Of a stretch of DNA of 64,000 bases, positions 33,501 to 54,285 are shown piece after piece (position 1 is the first letter of the stretch; each line of letters begins with the position of its first letter). A program made the position numbers and the translations under genes. The stretch is from Solea solea. Lineage: Eukaryota; Chordata; Actinopteri; Pleuronectiformes; Soleidae. The stretch covers positions 15,945,087 through 16,009,086 of the forward strand of contig NC_081141.1 in the NCBI RefSeq assembly GCF_958295425.1, in the 5' to 3' direction. A model generated the notes under the pieces. The model was not told the origin of the DNA. It was given only the letters and a program-made list of their open reading frames with translations, and did no database searches.

Positions 33501-36500
33501 CTCATCAACCAATACTTTTCTGTACGTACAAAAAAAACAAAACACTGTAGCTTTGTATTTGTGATGTACTAAAACATACCTCCATTAACAACCCTCTGGT
33601 CAGCCCCGGAGTTGGGACTGTAGTCATGAGGCCCGGGTCGAGGAGCCGAGGGCCCAGCGGAGCTCTGAGACAGGCGAGGTGAATTCTGACGGCCAGGTCC
33701 CCATGACATTGCTTCCCTGTTCCTTTGACCTGGAGGAATGTACTTGTTCTCTCTACACACATATACAAGAACAGAGAGAACCAGACAGGTGATTTAGTCA
33801 AATATTTACAAAACAATAGTCAAGACAACAGATGAGGAATTCAAAGATATGTTCATCAGTCAAATTGAGCATGTCATGAACAAACAGATTTTTTTTCCAT
33901 TAACATTAGACCTTATTGATAATAATGTACGTCATAATTATTCCCTGAGGCCTGTTTAGTACCAGGATTTGGTACTCATTTCTACCTACAGGCGAGGGAG
34001 TTTGCAAAAGTTTAAAATAACAACTAATAATTTTAATTTGCTAAATTTAAAAAGAACTCGTATTGTAGCACAAATCAAGTGCCAATTACCAACAGGGTAA
34101 AACTGAGAATATCGAAGAAGCATGTTGTACTACAAGTATGTACTGATCCTGGACGAACCTGCTATTGAGTGTGTGAGTCTCCCGTTCCCGCACCACAGCA
34201 GTGTATTTCTCCTCCTCGGACCGTTCATCATTCTCTAGGGCAACACGTGCCTTATACGCAGCACTGGCCTCAATCTCATCTGCCAGCTGGGCAGCACGCG
34301 CCTCCCTCTTGAGGAACTCCTCGGAGTTGTCCCGCTCCAGTGGGACCCTGGGGATAAAAGCTCAGGTTAGGCGAGGCAGCATCAGGGTAATAACTGGACT
34401 GAGTGACTAGAGAAGAACAGATTTCTAGTTTGTGAAATACAGCGATACACGATGTAGGTTAATGACCAGAAATATTCAAAACAAACAGGGAGAGAATCAC
34501 ATTAACAGAGGAACTTACGTATATGTGGACAAGCTGCTGTCATATGTAGACAACACTCCATACTTCTCCTCATTGTACTTGAACATGTCATTTGGGTCCC
34601 AACCATTTGACTGATGGAAACAGAGAGGGAGCATCTGTGAACAAATTGTCAATGCAGTGGACCAGATTCGTCAAATTTACTAGTTATTAGGAACACACAA
34701 CTTTTTGCCAATATCCGATTTGTCAATTTATCAGGAGTGCTTGGGCCGATAACCAATACCAATATATATACACGTTTTTCCCTGCGCTCAACCGCAGAGG
34801 TCATTAGTCATATTGGCAGATCTTGGTGTGCTGACATCAGATAATACATTTAAGCCAATATCTGCCGATACCGATATCATGCAGATAATATCGTGCATCC
34901 ATACTAGTCATCATAGTGTATGGGGTCTGTGTGGTTCTTATTCCAATACTCACATGTGCAGCATCAAGTGTGAGTGTGTATGCACGCATGAGTTTTTTTC
35001 TTACCACATCCGTGTCCAGAGACTCAAGGCTGTCTGAGTTGTGGGTCTCTCCTCCATCCCACGGCTCCAGATCTTTTTCTTTATGCTCGCCATTGATCTT
35101 ACCACTCACTGCTGTGTCGGTAAAATTGTCTGTGATGCACACAAAGAATACATATTTATATTTATTAACACACACAAAAAGAAGAGCTGAAGATGTTATG
35201 CCATCACATAGCTGCACTAGCTGCAGGAAGCGCTCATGCCTCAAAAACGTCTGCCACAAGCTTTTACAGCAAAAGGTTTTTATTACAGGAGGCTTTGGAG
35301 ATTCACCAGGCGCACCCACTCACAACCAAACATGTGTCCTGCTGGATTGCGGAACAATCCTTTCGAAAGCATTTGAGCTATTGCTCTATCTGGCCTTGGT
35401 AAAGCTAAGAAAGATGAATGGTTCTGGCAGTGTATAAACACGGCCTCGTCAAGATTATCACTGTCTTGGTACTTTTCCCCCCATCTCCATCTTGGACCAG
35501 TCTTGTAATATTAAATCTTGGGTTATAAAAAAATAAAAATAAATTAAGCACGGTGCATCTTCTCTTTTTCATTTGTTATGCATCACTATGGCACCCACCT
35601 AAAAGACAACATTCACATCCACTTTGGGCTAATAATGGTCCATACAGTGAGGAGCAGTCATAATATTTGACTTAACTGGCAGAATAATTTGGTTGGATCA
35701 AGTTAAAGCAGGGACAGACATGCTAATAGAAAGAATAGAAAGCTCTCAATTATATTTGAAGGGAAGTCTAATCTCATGTCAGCCCAAGTTTGCTCTTACA
35801 CTCAGAGCTGGCACAATGGACAATGTACAAAAAGCATATCAGCCACCTGGAGCTGCATAACTCAGCCATCCAAATCATCTCATAAAACAAAGAGGATTAG
35901 TATTTTGAGCATTGCATGGGTTCATAAATGCTAGATTGGCATCATACACACAGTTGGGCTAACAGGGCTGAATTACACTAGTAGAGGTGGTTGGTATGCT
36001 CACTGTCCATCATGGGAATAGTAGAGTAAAAGAAGGAAGAGTTACAAATCAAATGTGTGCATAGTGAGGGATAAGCCAACATGCATCAAGACTGCAGTCA
36101 TTTGTTCATTCTTAGAGCAAGACCAAACCAAAACAAACATCACAATAAAGCTAGATTTTCTATACAATATGTAGAAAGCAAATTGAGTTACATGATATTT
36201 CAAGCTGCTGCTTTCATTGTAATCACAGTCAGTGTTTATTACTTCCCCAATGCCTTCTAGTGCTGATCTGACTAAAGTCCTGATCTCTTAGGGTTTAAGT
36301 GCTGTAGCAGAATCACATGCTTAATAAAAAGTATAAAATAATCTGGAAAAAAGTAAAGAAATAAAATAATATCTTTCCTCTCTGTTTTTCTGGCTGGCTA
36401 TGCTATGTACAGGCTTCAACTGTGCTCTGATATAAACCATGAAATAATTAAAATATCAATACATTTAAATAGCAGCCCAAAGCAAAAACTCCTACATGTA

Positions 36501-39500
36501 TATGAAACACAGCCTGGATTAAAGCATTAGTGCTCACAATATTAAATATTTACCACATACAATATCATATTTCTTATAGATCCATAGATTCATCATAGGT
36601 AAGCATGAGGCCATTAAACACATATGATGTGCAGGTCCAAAGAAGGCTTCTACATTGAGCCTGACCTAACCTCTAATTAAAAGCTTAGTCAGGGCACATG
36701 GAAAGTTTACCACTCACTGAAAGCAACATCCTGTCTAAAGGTTAAAGAAAAAAAGATTTGGCGAAAGATGGAGCAAGGCTGACATAGATCAGATAATGAA
36801 ATCTTATTGTGACTTTACATAAAAGCAGTGATCTTTAAATTCAATCACTGAAATTGGATTTGAAAAGGCAGTAAGTGATCAGGCCCAAGCCTAAAAGATT
36901 CACAATTTAGAGTGCAACTTAAGATCAACAGTGAGCTTATTCCATCTGAGTGCATATAGAAATGTGTTAAAGGAGAAAACAGTCATATATTACCTGTATC
37001 AGTGGAGACTAGACCATTGGAGAGGAGAGACAGACAAATGACAAAGTCAGAAGATGGAATGACTGACAAAATGACTGGAGACCACACCAGCAGTTCACCT
37101 CTATTCTACAACTTCTGGATGTAAATCAACCAGGGTCAATAAGAACAATTAAAATTGGGTTTTACAGTTTTGGTTTAAGTGTAGCATGTTCATTTGGTTA
37201 AAAAGGACAATTACATGCACCTTCTAAAAATATGACTACTGATGTGCGACTATAGCAGAAATAATATATTTTAAAAGCACTTAGATTAAATGCCTTGTTC
37301 ATGTAGTAATGTAATTGCAAAATTTACCATGGCAAATTTTGATTTAGACAATTTAGCAGGAGAACTGTATGGGTCAAGGACAGGACAACCTTCAAACCAA
37401 TCTACAGATCATATTAGCCTCCATTGAATGAGCAAACAGCAAGACACTCACAGCATATTTTAACTCTGTGACAAGGTGGAGAACACAAAATGAAAAAGAT
37501 AAATGTTTTGTGTGTATGCACTGATGGCTATTCATACTGGCATGCGTTCATAATTGTTTGTATGCAATGGATACAAAAGGGACAAACTCATTTAAGTACA
37601 ATGTTTTATGAGTTACCTTTCTTGGCGAAACTCAGGTCCACATCTTTGAAGGTCACAACTACCACGTCTGAGGCCTTGAATATGATGCTCTCCACAATAT
37701 CCTCTTTCCTGGGGCCTATGCCCAGCTCTGGGCTTTTTCTGTGGGCTGCATCCAACACCAGGTCACACTGAAGGAGAACGTTTTGGCACTTTAAATATAA
37801 CCAAAAATATAATGCATCTACAAATGACAAAGCATGGAGAACCAAGAGGCCATGTAATGTTTTATTCCAACCCTGCAACAAAGTAACAAGGTAAACATAA
37901 AATATACCAACATTATTCATCAATCTATAAAGTGAAAATGTGTACCAGTCTACTGAGTAAATTCATGAAGTTCAATTCAAGTCATGACATTCAATACATT
38001 AAAGTAAAAAGCAATGTATCAAAATTTTGATTAAGAACAATTAAATGAACACAAATAAGCCAAAAACAGCCTACGGTAATCTATTTATCCAGCGTTTTTT
38101 TTAGGCAATGAAAACATGCAATCTGGGCAAGAAATAATTTGCGATCTTTGGTTTAAAGTATATGAAATAGTCCTCTTTCTTCTTTTCTTCCTTAAATTAT
38201 GCTTGTCATTACACACCATACATGCCAGATAGGAGATTATGTTGCTGTAACAGAAAATATGAGCCCAAATTTCCTCAAAACAAGTTGCAATCGTACAACC
38301 ATTATATTATATTATTGCATAAAATTGAAAACACAAGTGCTGCAACCAAATACATTTCTTTAACCAAGAAACAGTGTACAAGGGAGCGTGATTACAGCTA
38401 TGTGAATATTTCAGCATATTTGACTGCGCAGCTTGCGCACACTGTGATAATAGAAGCCAAATGTGATGCTTAGTTTTGGTCTCAACACAGAGGAATGTTT
38501 GCCTGCGCAAGCACATCAAATTCAATTTCTTCTGGAATATCAGGCCAACCATATAATCCTATAACAGGCAGGGGATAACAAAATTAAGTAATACCACTCC
38601 TATTTTATATAAAAACATGGAAAGTCATAGCATCAAAAACTGAAGTTAAAGCAACTAAACTCAACAGAAACATCTATCCTCCCTCAGGTTAAGCTTTTCA
38701 CTGGAAGCAATGCCAAATTTTTATCCGATGTGTAAGACTGAGGAATACTTCAGAAGATGAAGGGCCATGTTTTTCTTTGTTTGACCGACCTCAGTAATGA
38801 AGTTGCAATAACTGCAAGCAGGACACCAGCACAGTTAACCTTAATCATTAGCACCGCTATTGAGGTACTTACAAATCTACCTACATATTAGCCCCTATTA
38901 CGACTAAAACACTGTGTGATCCTTACCTCTGGACCGTATGTTTTGAATACTCCTTCAAAGACTGCACCATTTTTCACTTTCAGCTCACACTTGGTCCCCT
39001 AAAAATAAATAGGCATTTGTCACTATAGACTGTAAGCCATTCAACAAAGTAACAATACCAGTTTAGACATTCTGAAAACAAGTTCAAAAATCCATCTGCT
39101 GTAAAATGGACAAGAAACTGATCAATCTCTGCTTTGTTTATTCAAACAGATGTCTCTACAAACTGCACAGACTTTGTTTATTGCAGCGCAGACATTTTGA
39201 AGAAACAGCACATGGTGAAAGACAGACTGCAGCACAACTGCTGTTACTAACTAATTTACATTAAACATGATTCACATAGCTGTTCCAGAAAAGGTCTATT
39301 GGAACCATGTTTATTATTGTTCTTCATCGTTAGTAAAAAGTCTGGACATATTAGTTATATCTGGAACATCGTCTCAAAAACAAGACAGAAATGCAGCAAA
39401 CATACCACCACTGAAGTCAAAACATGGACCATCCTCATATTTGCATATACACCGTTGAAAATTACCTATAGAAAAAAATAAGTTAGTTTTTCATATTCCT

Positions 39501-41352
39501 CATTTGCAAAGAAACCTGTTAAGTATGTCCCCACTGCTCTGTGAAACCGATTGGATGTTTGTTTCATTCATAATAATGCATCACACTGTACAAGTCACTC
39601 TGCACCAAATTAACAAAAATAACCATCATTAACCTGCATGGATTTTCAAAAAGCAACTTCCTTTCATTCATTATCCAAATACACCAATGATGGTACAAAC
39701 TTATGAGCGAGAATGGTGTTTGCTTCTAAATAATTAGTAGGCTACAGTACTTACTGCTGTGGGACCTTTACCACTGTGTCTTCCCCTGAAAGGAAGAAAA
39801 AACACCACTGTCAGACTAAGCGTGATCATTAACACTGATTTCTGTGCTTGCACATTGTCTCATGAGATTGATTTGAAGCTCTTTGGTTCAAGGAAATTAT
39901 TAAAGACACGACACAACTGTTTCTGCATATGTTTAAGAGAAAGCCCAAGCATTAACTAAAAAAACTATTATACAGCTTAATCTACACTAAAATATATTAT
40001 AAGTGTATATAAGTATATAATCAGTGCAATGCAAACACACCCCACATATGAGATTTTGTTGTGCACGGAGCTGCCAGACAAATGCTCTGAAGCCTACATT
40101 TTCTTTCCCCCCAAAACATGTCCTAAAATGCATCTTGTTCAGCAGCTGGCACACGGCCAAGCATTCACACTGAAGTCACTGTTGCAACGACTACTTTCCC
40201 CACATTGTCACCGTTGTACATGAAGAAAAAAGCCCAACTTGAACACAACCAGGTCCTCGGTGTTGCAAAGAAAACAAGCGCTTCAGTAGGAAATTGATTG
40301 ATTAGGATGCATGAGACCAAATGGTCCATTCTTACTTACACAATATCTTCGCACGATTCTAATACATAAAATCTACGCAATGAATGGACACGCTGTCCTA
40401 GTGACCGGTGAGGAGAATCCTGGCCAAATGTAAAATCACACGACTCGCAATATGCATCTCATGCACTGACATTATGTGTTAGCTACATCTCGGGACGACA
40501 TGTAGAGAAATGTCATGTTTCAAGGACATAATTCCACACGAACACACACGACAACGTAGGTCTACAATCCCCCTTCTCCTCCTCCTCCTCCTCAGCCCCG
40601 TCTCTCCATCCGCCCCTTCCACACGCTTGTATGCCAATATCTTGGCAAACCCATTGCAGCAATGTTGCGGTAACGCACCCAACTACACACCAAATGTTAA
40701 ATTAAATCGCACACGATTCTTTCATTGGGCTGGAAAAGAGGCCAAGCTATGTCATGTTGTGAGGCAAGTGCACTGCATAACAAGCATGGGCTGTCAAACG
40801 GCTAATTAATGTTAGCCACACTTGACTCTCGGCTCGTATTGAACTTGTATCAGCAACCTGACAAGCAGCTTCAGAGCTGCACACATGGACGAAAAAAATA
40901 TTCGTCCAACCCAAACGGCTCTGAATATCAGAGACTATATGGTGCATTATAGTTGACGTGCAAGAGAAGGTGGACACGGTGCGACGAAGTTGCAACATTA
41001 TTGGAGAAGGCAAAGGCCTCGCTAGCCAAAACTGCATAACGTTACAGTGGGTGACCATCACGTCGCAAGGCCCACTTCACATCCATAAACGCGTACTGGT
41101 TTTTGGAACGTTCAATGGGGGTGTCATCTCTCAAATCCGTCACGAATGGAAGCGACTGTATTTTAGCACTAAAAAGTCACCCCACAACCCACCGGCTGCT
41201 GCGTGTTTATTCCGCTACGTGAACGTTTTGTAATTGACAGACCTGCCCAGATTCGGTCTTCCCCCGCCGCTTCCTCCGGCACCAGAGGCAGGGGCACCAG
41301 CGGCGCTGCCACCGCCGGGCTTACTGCGATTTCCACCGGCCTTCATTGACAT
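21539..41352 (-). CDS. atxn2: Ataxin-2
   Basis: Ataxin-2 is a cytoplasmic RNA-binding regulator of mRNA stability, translation and stress granules; it binds poly(A)-binding protein. Coding exons in transcript order: 41352-41243, 39785-39755, 39465-39406, 38998-38927, 37767-37617, 35129-35005, 34610-34519, 34347-34159, 33752-33580, 33230-32982, 31514-31329, 30508-30332, 30150-30043, 29826-29756, 29625-29258, 28275-28212, 28116-27970, 26707-26644, 25887-25694, 24875-24749, 24622-24431, 23855-23644, 22641-22464, 21567-21539. All have consensus borders and matching phases; the sum is 3369 nt, 1122 aa. Order along the protein: Gly/Ala-rich start (MSMKAGGNRSKPGGG), LSm (about 48-141), LsmAD (about 142-277), Pro/Ser-rich linker, PAM2 (728-737, LNPNANEFKP), Gln/Pro/His-rich tail ending QPHHQQQL. 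The start ATG has ACC before it. The N-terminal polyQ of mammalian ataxin-2 is absent. ATXN2L is less likely given the mapkapk5 neighbour and the close match to the ATXN2 C-terminus. Confidence 0.95.
23145..23260 (+). repeat. Fragment of the TTTATCCTCCACATGAGGG-type repeat in an atxn2 intron
   Basis: A (TTCA)n stretch, then TTTATCCTCCACATGAGGG, GGTGCTGGTGCCAACC, GGAGAAAACCACGC and CACACGGGGAGAACA. The middle of the element is deleted. Confidence 0.75.
23644..24622 (-). other. atxn2: atxn2 exons 21-22: Gln/His/Pro-rich tail and Ala8 run at the exon junction
   Basis: Exon 21 (24431-24622) ends in GCA GCA GCA G and exon 22 (23644-23855) begins CA GCA GCA GCA GCC, so splicing creates seven GCA codons plus GCC: alanines 981-988. 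The nucleotide repeat is of CAG type but is read in the alanine frame. Exon 22 is entered through a TAG followed by four further CAG triplets, a series of possible AG acceptors 3 nt apart. The rest of exon 22 carries ALHLANQPQQQQMYSALAPT, which is close to mammalian ataxin-2. Confidence 0.85.
26080..26240. repeat. Degenerate transposon-like fragment in an atxn2 intron
   Basis: It contains TAGGGTTGGGCATGTGAGAT near one end and words such as ATCATGATATCACAAT and TGATATCGATTGATATC. The GGGTTGGGC start is shared with elements at 45313 and 52276. Boundaries are not resolved. Confidence 0.4.
26563..26581 (-). repeat. atxn2: C19 tract in an atxn2 intron (G19 on the plus strand)
   Basis: The tract lies about 60 nt downstream of the exon 18 donor sites and would be a C run in the pre-mRNA. 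It sits in a purine-rich plus-strand stretch and may be inexact. Confidence 0.85.
28212..28275 (-). other. atxn2: atxn2 exon 16: PAM2 motif (PABP-binding)
   Basis: This 64-nt exon encodes QVRKSTLNPNANEFKPRFNT plus Q. LNPNANEFKP fits the PAM2 consensus (Leu-Asn-x-x-Ala-x-Glu-Phe-x-Pro), the short peptide that binds the MLLE domain of cytoplasmic poly(A)-binding protein. The key Leu, Ala, Phe and Pro are all present, so PABP binding is expected to be kept. Compared with the mammalian motif, the residue before Glu is Asn where human has Lys, and the residue after Phe is Lys where human has Asn. Confidence 0.9.
28590..28990 (-). repeat. Inverted copy of the GACATCTAATGG-type repeat in an atxn2 intron
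   Basis: GGTCCAATGTGTCACAT, AGGGTTTACTGGCTGAATAA, TATGTTTGTATAA, ATTGCTTTAAAATAA and TTTTCATAGCCTTAGAACAA match the reverse complement of 14755-15145. An A-tract follows at about 28993-29009. Confidence 0.65.
30595..30965 (+). repeat. Second copy of the ATAATATGTAAxATTTCTGC-type repeat in an atxn2 intron
   Basis: ATAATATGTAATATTTCTGC, TTAAAATATCTTAAAACAAT and, at the other end, ATTTCCCATGATCCCATGCT repeat the landmarks of 8285-8560 in the same order. Confidence 0.6.
31600..31683. repeat. Long hairpin: perfect 20-bp inverted repeat with 12-nt loop
   Basis: AGCTGTAGGCAACTGGACTC at 31616-31635 is followed, after 12 nt, by its exact reverse complement at 31648-31667. The outer flanks (TCATCCTC near 31600 and GAGGATGA near 31680) extend the palindrome with mismatches to about 84 bp. 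It lies about 90 nt upstream of the acceptor of atxn2 exon 11, inside the preceding intron, and looks like a small foldback element. Confidence 0.85.
34159..35129 (-). other. atxn2: atxn2 exons 6-8: LsmAD region
   Basis: Exons 35005-35129, 34519-34610 and 34159-34347 encode the LSm-associated domain: DNFTDTAVSGKINGEHKEKD, then SNGWDPNDMFKYNEEKYGVL and, in the third exon, VPLERDNSEEFLKREARAAQ. Nearly every position agrees with mammalian ataxin-2. This helical acidic domain is adjacent to the LSm fold. Confidence 0.9.
34690..34905. repeat. Degenerate transposon-like repeat in an atxn2 intron
   Basis: The stretch has CCAATATCCGATTTG, GGGCCGATAACCAATACCAA, CCAATATCTGCCGATACCGA and TAATATCGTGCATCC. 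Repeated CCGATA words with rough two-fold symmetry are typical of a non-autonomous fish DNA transposon. Boundaries are not resolved. Confidence 0.45.
36994..37008 (-). other. atxn2: Possible 15-nt in-phase micro-exon of atxn2
   Basis: Between exons 5 and 6 the minus strand reads a pyrimidine-rich run ending GGTCTAG, then TCTCCACTGATACAG, then GTAATATA. The 15 nt have a TAG acceptor and a CAG/GTAATA donor, and inserting them keeps the frame: the junction Asp would change to Val-Ser-Thr-Asp-Thr-Asp. The main call leaves it out because mammalian ataxin-2 has no counterpart that I recall. Confidence 0.3.
37617..39465 (-). other. atxn2: atxn2 exons 3-5: LSm domain
   Basis: Exons 39406-39465, 38927-38998 and 37617-37767 encode residues 48-141. 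They read VIFNGVYANMRMVHVLTSVV, then GTKCELKVKNGAVFEGVFKT, then CDLVLDAAHRKS and VVVVTFKDVDLSFAKK. The alternating hydrophobic strands and the Gly in EGVFKTY fit an Sm/LSm fold. Mammalian ataxin-2 is very similar here; the charged stretch after AAH is the most divergent. Confidence 0.92.
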
Positions 41353-41363
41353 GGTGATCCCAT
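41343..41363 (-). other. atxn2: Minimal upstream ORF overlapping the atxn2 start codon
   Basis: On the minus strand an ATG eleven bases upstream of the atxn2 start opens a six-codon frame (MGSPCQ) that stops inside the main coding sequence. If the mRNA includes it, ribosomes initiating there would miss the main ATG, although the main ATG has the better context (ACC before it). Confidence 0.5.
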
Positions 41364-42212
41364 AAAAGACGACGTCTTAAAATGATCAGCTTCACGCCGG
41401 AATTTCTTGACGATAAGACGGTGTGGGATTGTGTGACAGCTCGCTAACGTTGGCGATCCTAAGATCTGTCTGGTTAGTTGGCAGGCTAATGTCAACGTGC
41501 CTCCTAAAGGAGGATGCTATGCTAGATGCTAAGAAGCTAGCTGCTGTTAGCTAAATTAGCAATATGTACAATTGCTATTAAAACAAAATAATAATAATAT
41601 TTTAAAAAGACAACGCGTGCCAATCACTCTTCTTAAACAAACATAGGTGCTAGACCACGTGTCAGTATGTTATGTAGTTCTAACAAAAAACTAGATTATC
41701 TCAAAATAGGGTTTACTGCTATCTCGGGTTCTTTCCGTTGCTAACAGCAAATAGACCAAAACAGTCTGAAAGGGGACAAAAAAATAGCGGAGGGATATAT
41801 GAAAGGCGTAGCGGCTCATACTCTCGCTTCACCAAACCCAATTTCCACACGGCGTTAACTGACAACCCTAACTGACACCATAAAATAGAAATTGGGTTCT
41901 TTTTTAATTTAAATCGCCAGAAGTGGCATCCGGATACTCGTGTGTTTAAAGAAGTCCACATAAAACATGGAACTATTTTCAGGAAGTCCGTGAAACCTCA
42001 ATGGATGTTTTGTGGCACCCACGTGAGCCGGTGAACACACACCACACGCACGCACATACTCAGACACGGTATTTACATACTGATTGTAAATGCATGTTGA
42101 TAAAAACTAAATTAACACATAGTAGCATGGCTGCTAACACGGTGATAGTGTTGATACCCATCTTAGAATATCTCCATCTTGCAAATTGCAGACCTCGATA
42201 ATCTATTACGAG

Positions 42213-42345
42213 GAGGATTAGGGCCACCTATATGATTTTTTTTTGGAAACAAAATCTAAAAAATGAAAAAGCCAGAATTGAAAAAAGTCAGAAAATATAT
42301 ATATGTTTTCCAAAATATCTGGGCCTAATCCTGGGCCTAATCCTC
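42213..42345. mobile_element. Small MITE-like element with GAGGATTAGG terminal inverted repeats
   Basis: GAGGATTAGGGCC at 42213-42225 faces GGGCCTAATCCTC at 42333-42345 (12 of 13 bases pair). A second GGGCCTAATCCT lies directly before the right end. The AT-rich interior has no coding capacity. This is the form of a miniature non-autonomous DNA transposon; I could not read a target-site duplication with confidence. Confidence 0.6.
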
Positions 42346-42744
42346 TTCCATAATAAATGGACAAGAAACTCAAGAGAGAAAAAAGTATATGGAAAATTAC
42401 AAGCAAATGGAAAATCATCAAAAAGAAAAGCACAAAAGCGACACTTTACCCCACTTTTTTAAGATAGAAAGACAAACTGAGTCTTTTCCACTCTTATTTT
42501 ATTGGGAATAAATCTGTCCCCTGTGAAAAGTCTGTAGCTGACTTTGTTTGTCCTATTTACACCACTTTATTTTAACAGTGGTAATAATGTGTTACATTGA
42601 GAGCTCCATATTTTCCCAGGTGGCACTTAAAATAAAAATAAATATAATAAATATCTTGCCAGATATACTCATATTCAAAAAAGGATTTACTTTTGTTTTT
42701 TTTGGATGCAGATTTTTTTGTGACGCTCCTATACAATCCATCCA

Positions 42745-42796
42745 TACATCCGACCATCTTCTACAACGTTATCCTCCACATGAGGGTCACGGGGCA
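42745..42796 (+). repeat. Short fragment of the TTTATCCTCCACATGAGGG-type repeat
   Basis: CATCTTCTACAACGTTATCC followed by TCCACATGAGGGTCACGGGG is the start of the element only. Confidence 0.6.
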
Positions 42797-44510
42797 ATAT
42801 AATGTTATATCATTTATATAAAATAACCATTTAGATTTGATTATCATTTCATAATTTTTGCCACTTTGATGCACATTTAAAATACTTGCCATAATGGCCT
42901 CAGTTTTTTGCCAATTGGTCAAATGAAGAAAGCTGTTAACACTTTAAAAAAAACTATTTTCCACCGAAAAATATGCTTCATTCAATTTGGTTATTTTATT
43001 TATACTGTTTTGGGGTTATAGGCTGATACACAATTGAATCTGTAAAATTTTGTAGATTCACATAAGATTTATAGTTAGGCCATGGAATAAATAAGTAGAT
43101 AATGTAAGAGCTTACTGCAAGTATTTGCACAATTACAGTTGACAAAATATAATTAGATACATTTCACTACTGTTAATTTCAGTGACTCATAAAATCCACA
43201 AAGAAATGTGACTGGTTTTTATTTATACATTTAGGATATCCCTGAGTGTTTCATTTATGTGTTCTTCATTCGTGGATGTATGTTAACCATTTAATCCATG
43301 GATGTATTATAAAATTACATGTTAATAAATGTGTTATCATACAACCATGCTCAAAATCTAAAATTACGGGAAAAAGGGGGGGCTTTAATGGACCCATCAG
43401 AGTCTGTCCTTTCTAAACTCATGTCATCAAAAGCATGTACTGATCAGATTATAAATGCACAGACCGATTTTTTTGTACTAATTGGGTGTGATAAATTTGG
43501 TATTAAATAAATTATTTGGTAGGGAAAAATAACAGACATCAAGTGTCCTGTATTTAATAAGAGCGTGAATGTTATTTATCAGGCGTTATGCACAGGCAGC
43601 TATTGCGTAATGCCGACTTGTGTATTGGTGTATCTCCACTGACAAGAAGCTGTGGGATTAATAAAATAGTCCACGGTGCGTGTTTTCTCGTGGCTATTTC
43701 GAAACATTCTTTACTCATCGTTTCTGTCGCGGACGTGTTTGTTTGCGACGATTTAAACTTTATTATGACAGAATGTTAACATTCGCAGCTTTGAGCAGAG
43801 CTCGGAAACTAACTTGCCAGCTGAGCTAGCTCGGTTGCGCATTACCAGGCTCGGGTAGACTACATGATACGTTGCTGTTTCGGGAAGACGTTGCCACTCA
43901 TTGTGTTATCGATGTAGCTTTCGATGGGCTATTATCAGATGCTACCGCTGCCCCAGCTCATCGTCCCTCGAGATTGCCTCTGTTGTGTAACCAGTCTGCC
44001 CCGGTCGGGCCAACAGCTCAGTCGCTAGCAACTTAGCCGGTCCCGTGTGTGTGTTGGCAGAGCACTGCTCTCATCGCGCTGGCTAAAAATACACTTCTTG
44101 TTCCACGCTCAATGCCCGTCCAAAAGTGGTGGGCTTGTCCACGTCGGACTTGTCCTCCTTTTTTCTAGTGTCATCGCTCGGAGTTATGCGCTCTACATGG
44201 TCACTTCAGTGAATCTAAGACGGCTGGAAGAGCGAACCGGACCCCGAGGCTGTGAGCCGAGCTGGCCTGATCTGACGTTACAACAAACCGGCTGGCGGAC
44301 AGACCTGTGGCCGATCGGCGGCCAGACATAATTTCGCCTTAATGGCCTTGTCCTGTCATCCGTAGTAATATAATAAGCTTAGGTCCAGCTTTGTGTTGCT
44401 AGACAAAAACTCTGTAAAGGTCAGGAAGAAAAAAAAAATCCTTGCTTTGTTTTCACTGTGAATTGTCTGAGATCGGCGAGGCAGACTTCATCTGTCCAGA
44501 GCAGGACAAC

Positions 44511-54285
<9,775 letters not shown>

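Larger units (their letters stand above)
41353..44510. promoter_or_regulatory. Divergent interval between the atxn2 and mapkapk5 start codons
   Basis: This 3.2 kb interval must contain the 5' UTRs and promoters of both genes. CpG-rich sequence sits next to each end (41240-41480 and roughly 43580-44340), while the middle is AT-rich and holds a small inverted-repeat element at 42213 and a repeat fragment at 42745. No clear TATA box was placed, which fits housekeeping CpG promoters. No conserved coding exon was seen. Confidence 0.55.

Noticed and set aside
34837..35437. Long overlapping ORFs on both strands around atxn2 exon 6
   Set aside because: They extend through the real exon into intron and repeat sequence; only 35005-35129 has conserved coding content.
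21539..41352. Assignment of the minus-strand gene to ATXN2L and the first gene to SH2B1, the human 16p11 pair
   Set aside because: The atxn2 C-terminus, the segment after the SH2 domain and the nearby mapkapk5 all favour the ATXN2/SH2B3 locus.
44047..44331. 94-codon plus-strand ORF just upstream of mapkapk5, considered as an upstream coding exon
   Set aside because: It lies in the CpG-rich presumed 5' UTR/promoter and does not extend the conserved MAPKAPK5 N-terminus, which begins at the ATG at 44511.
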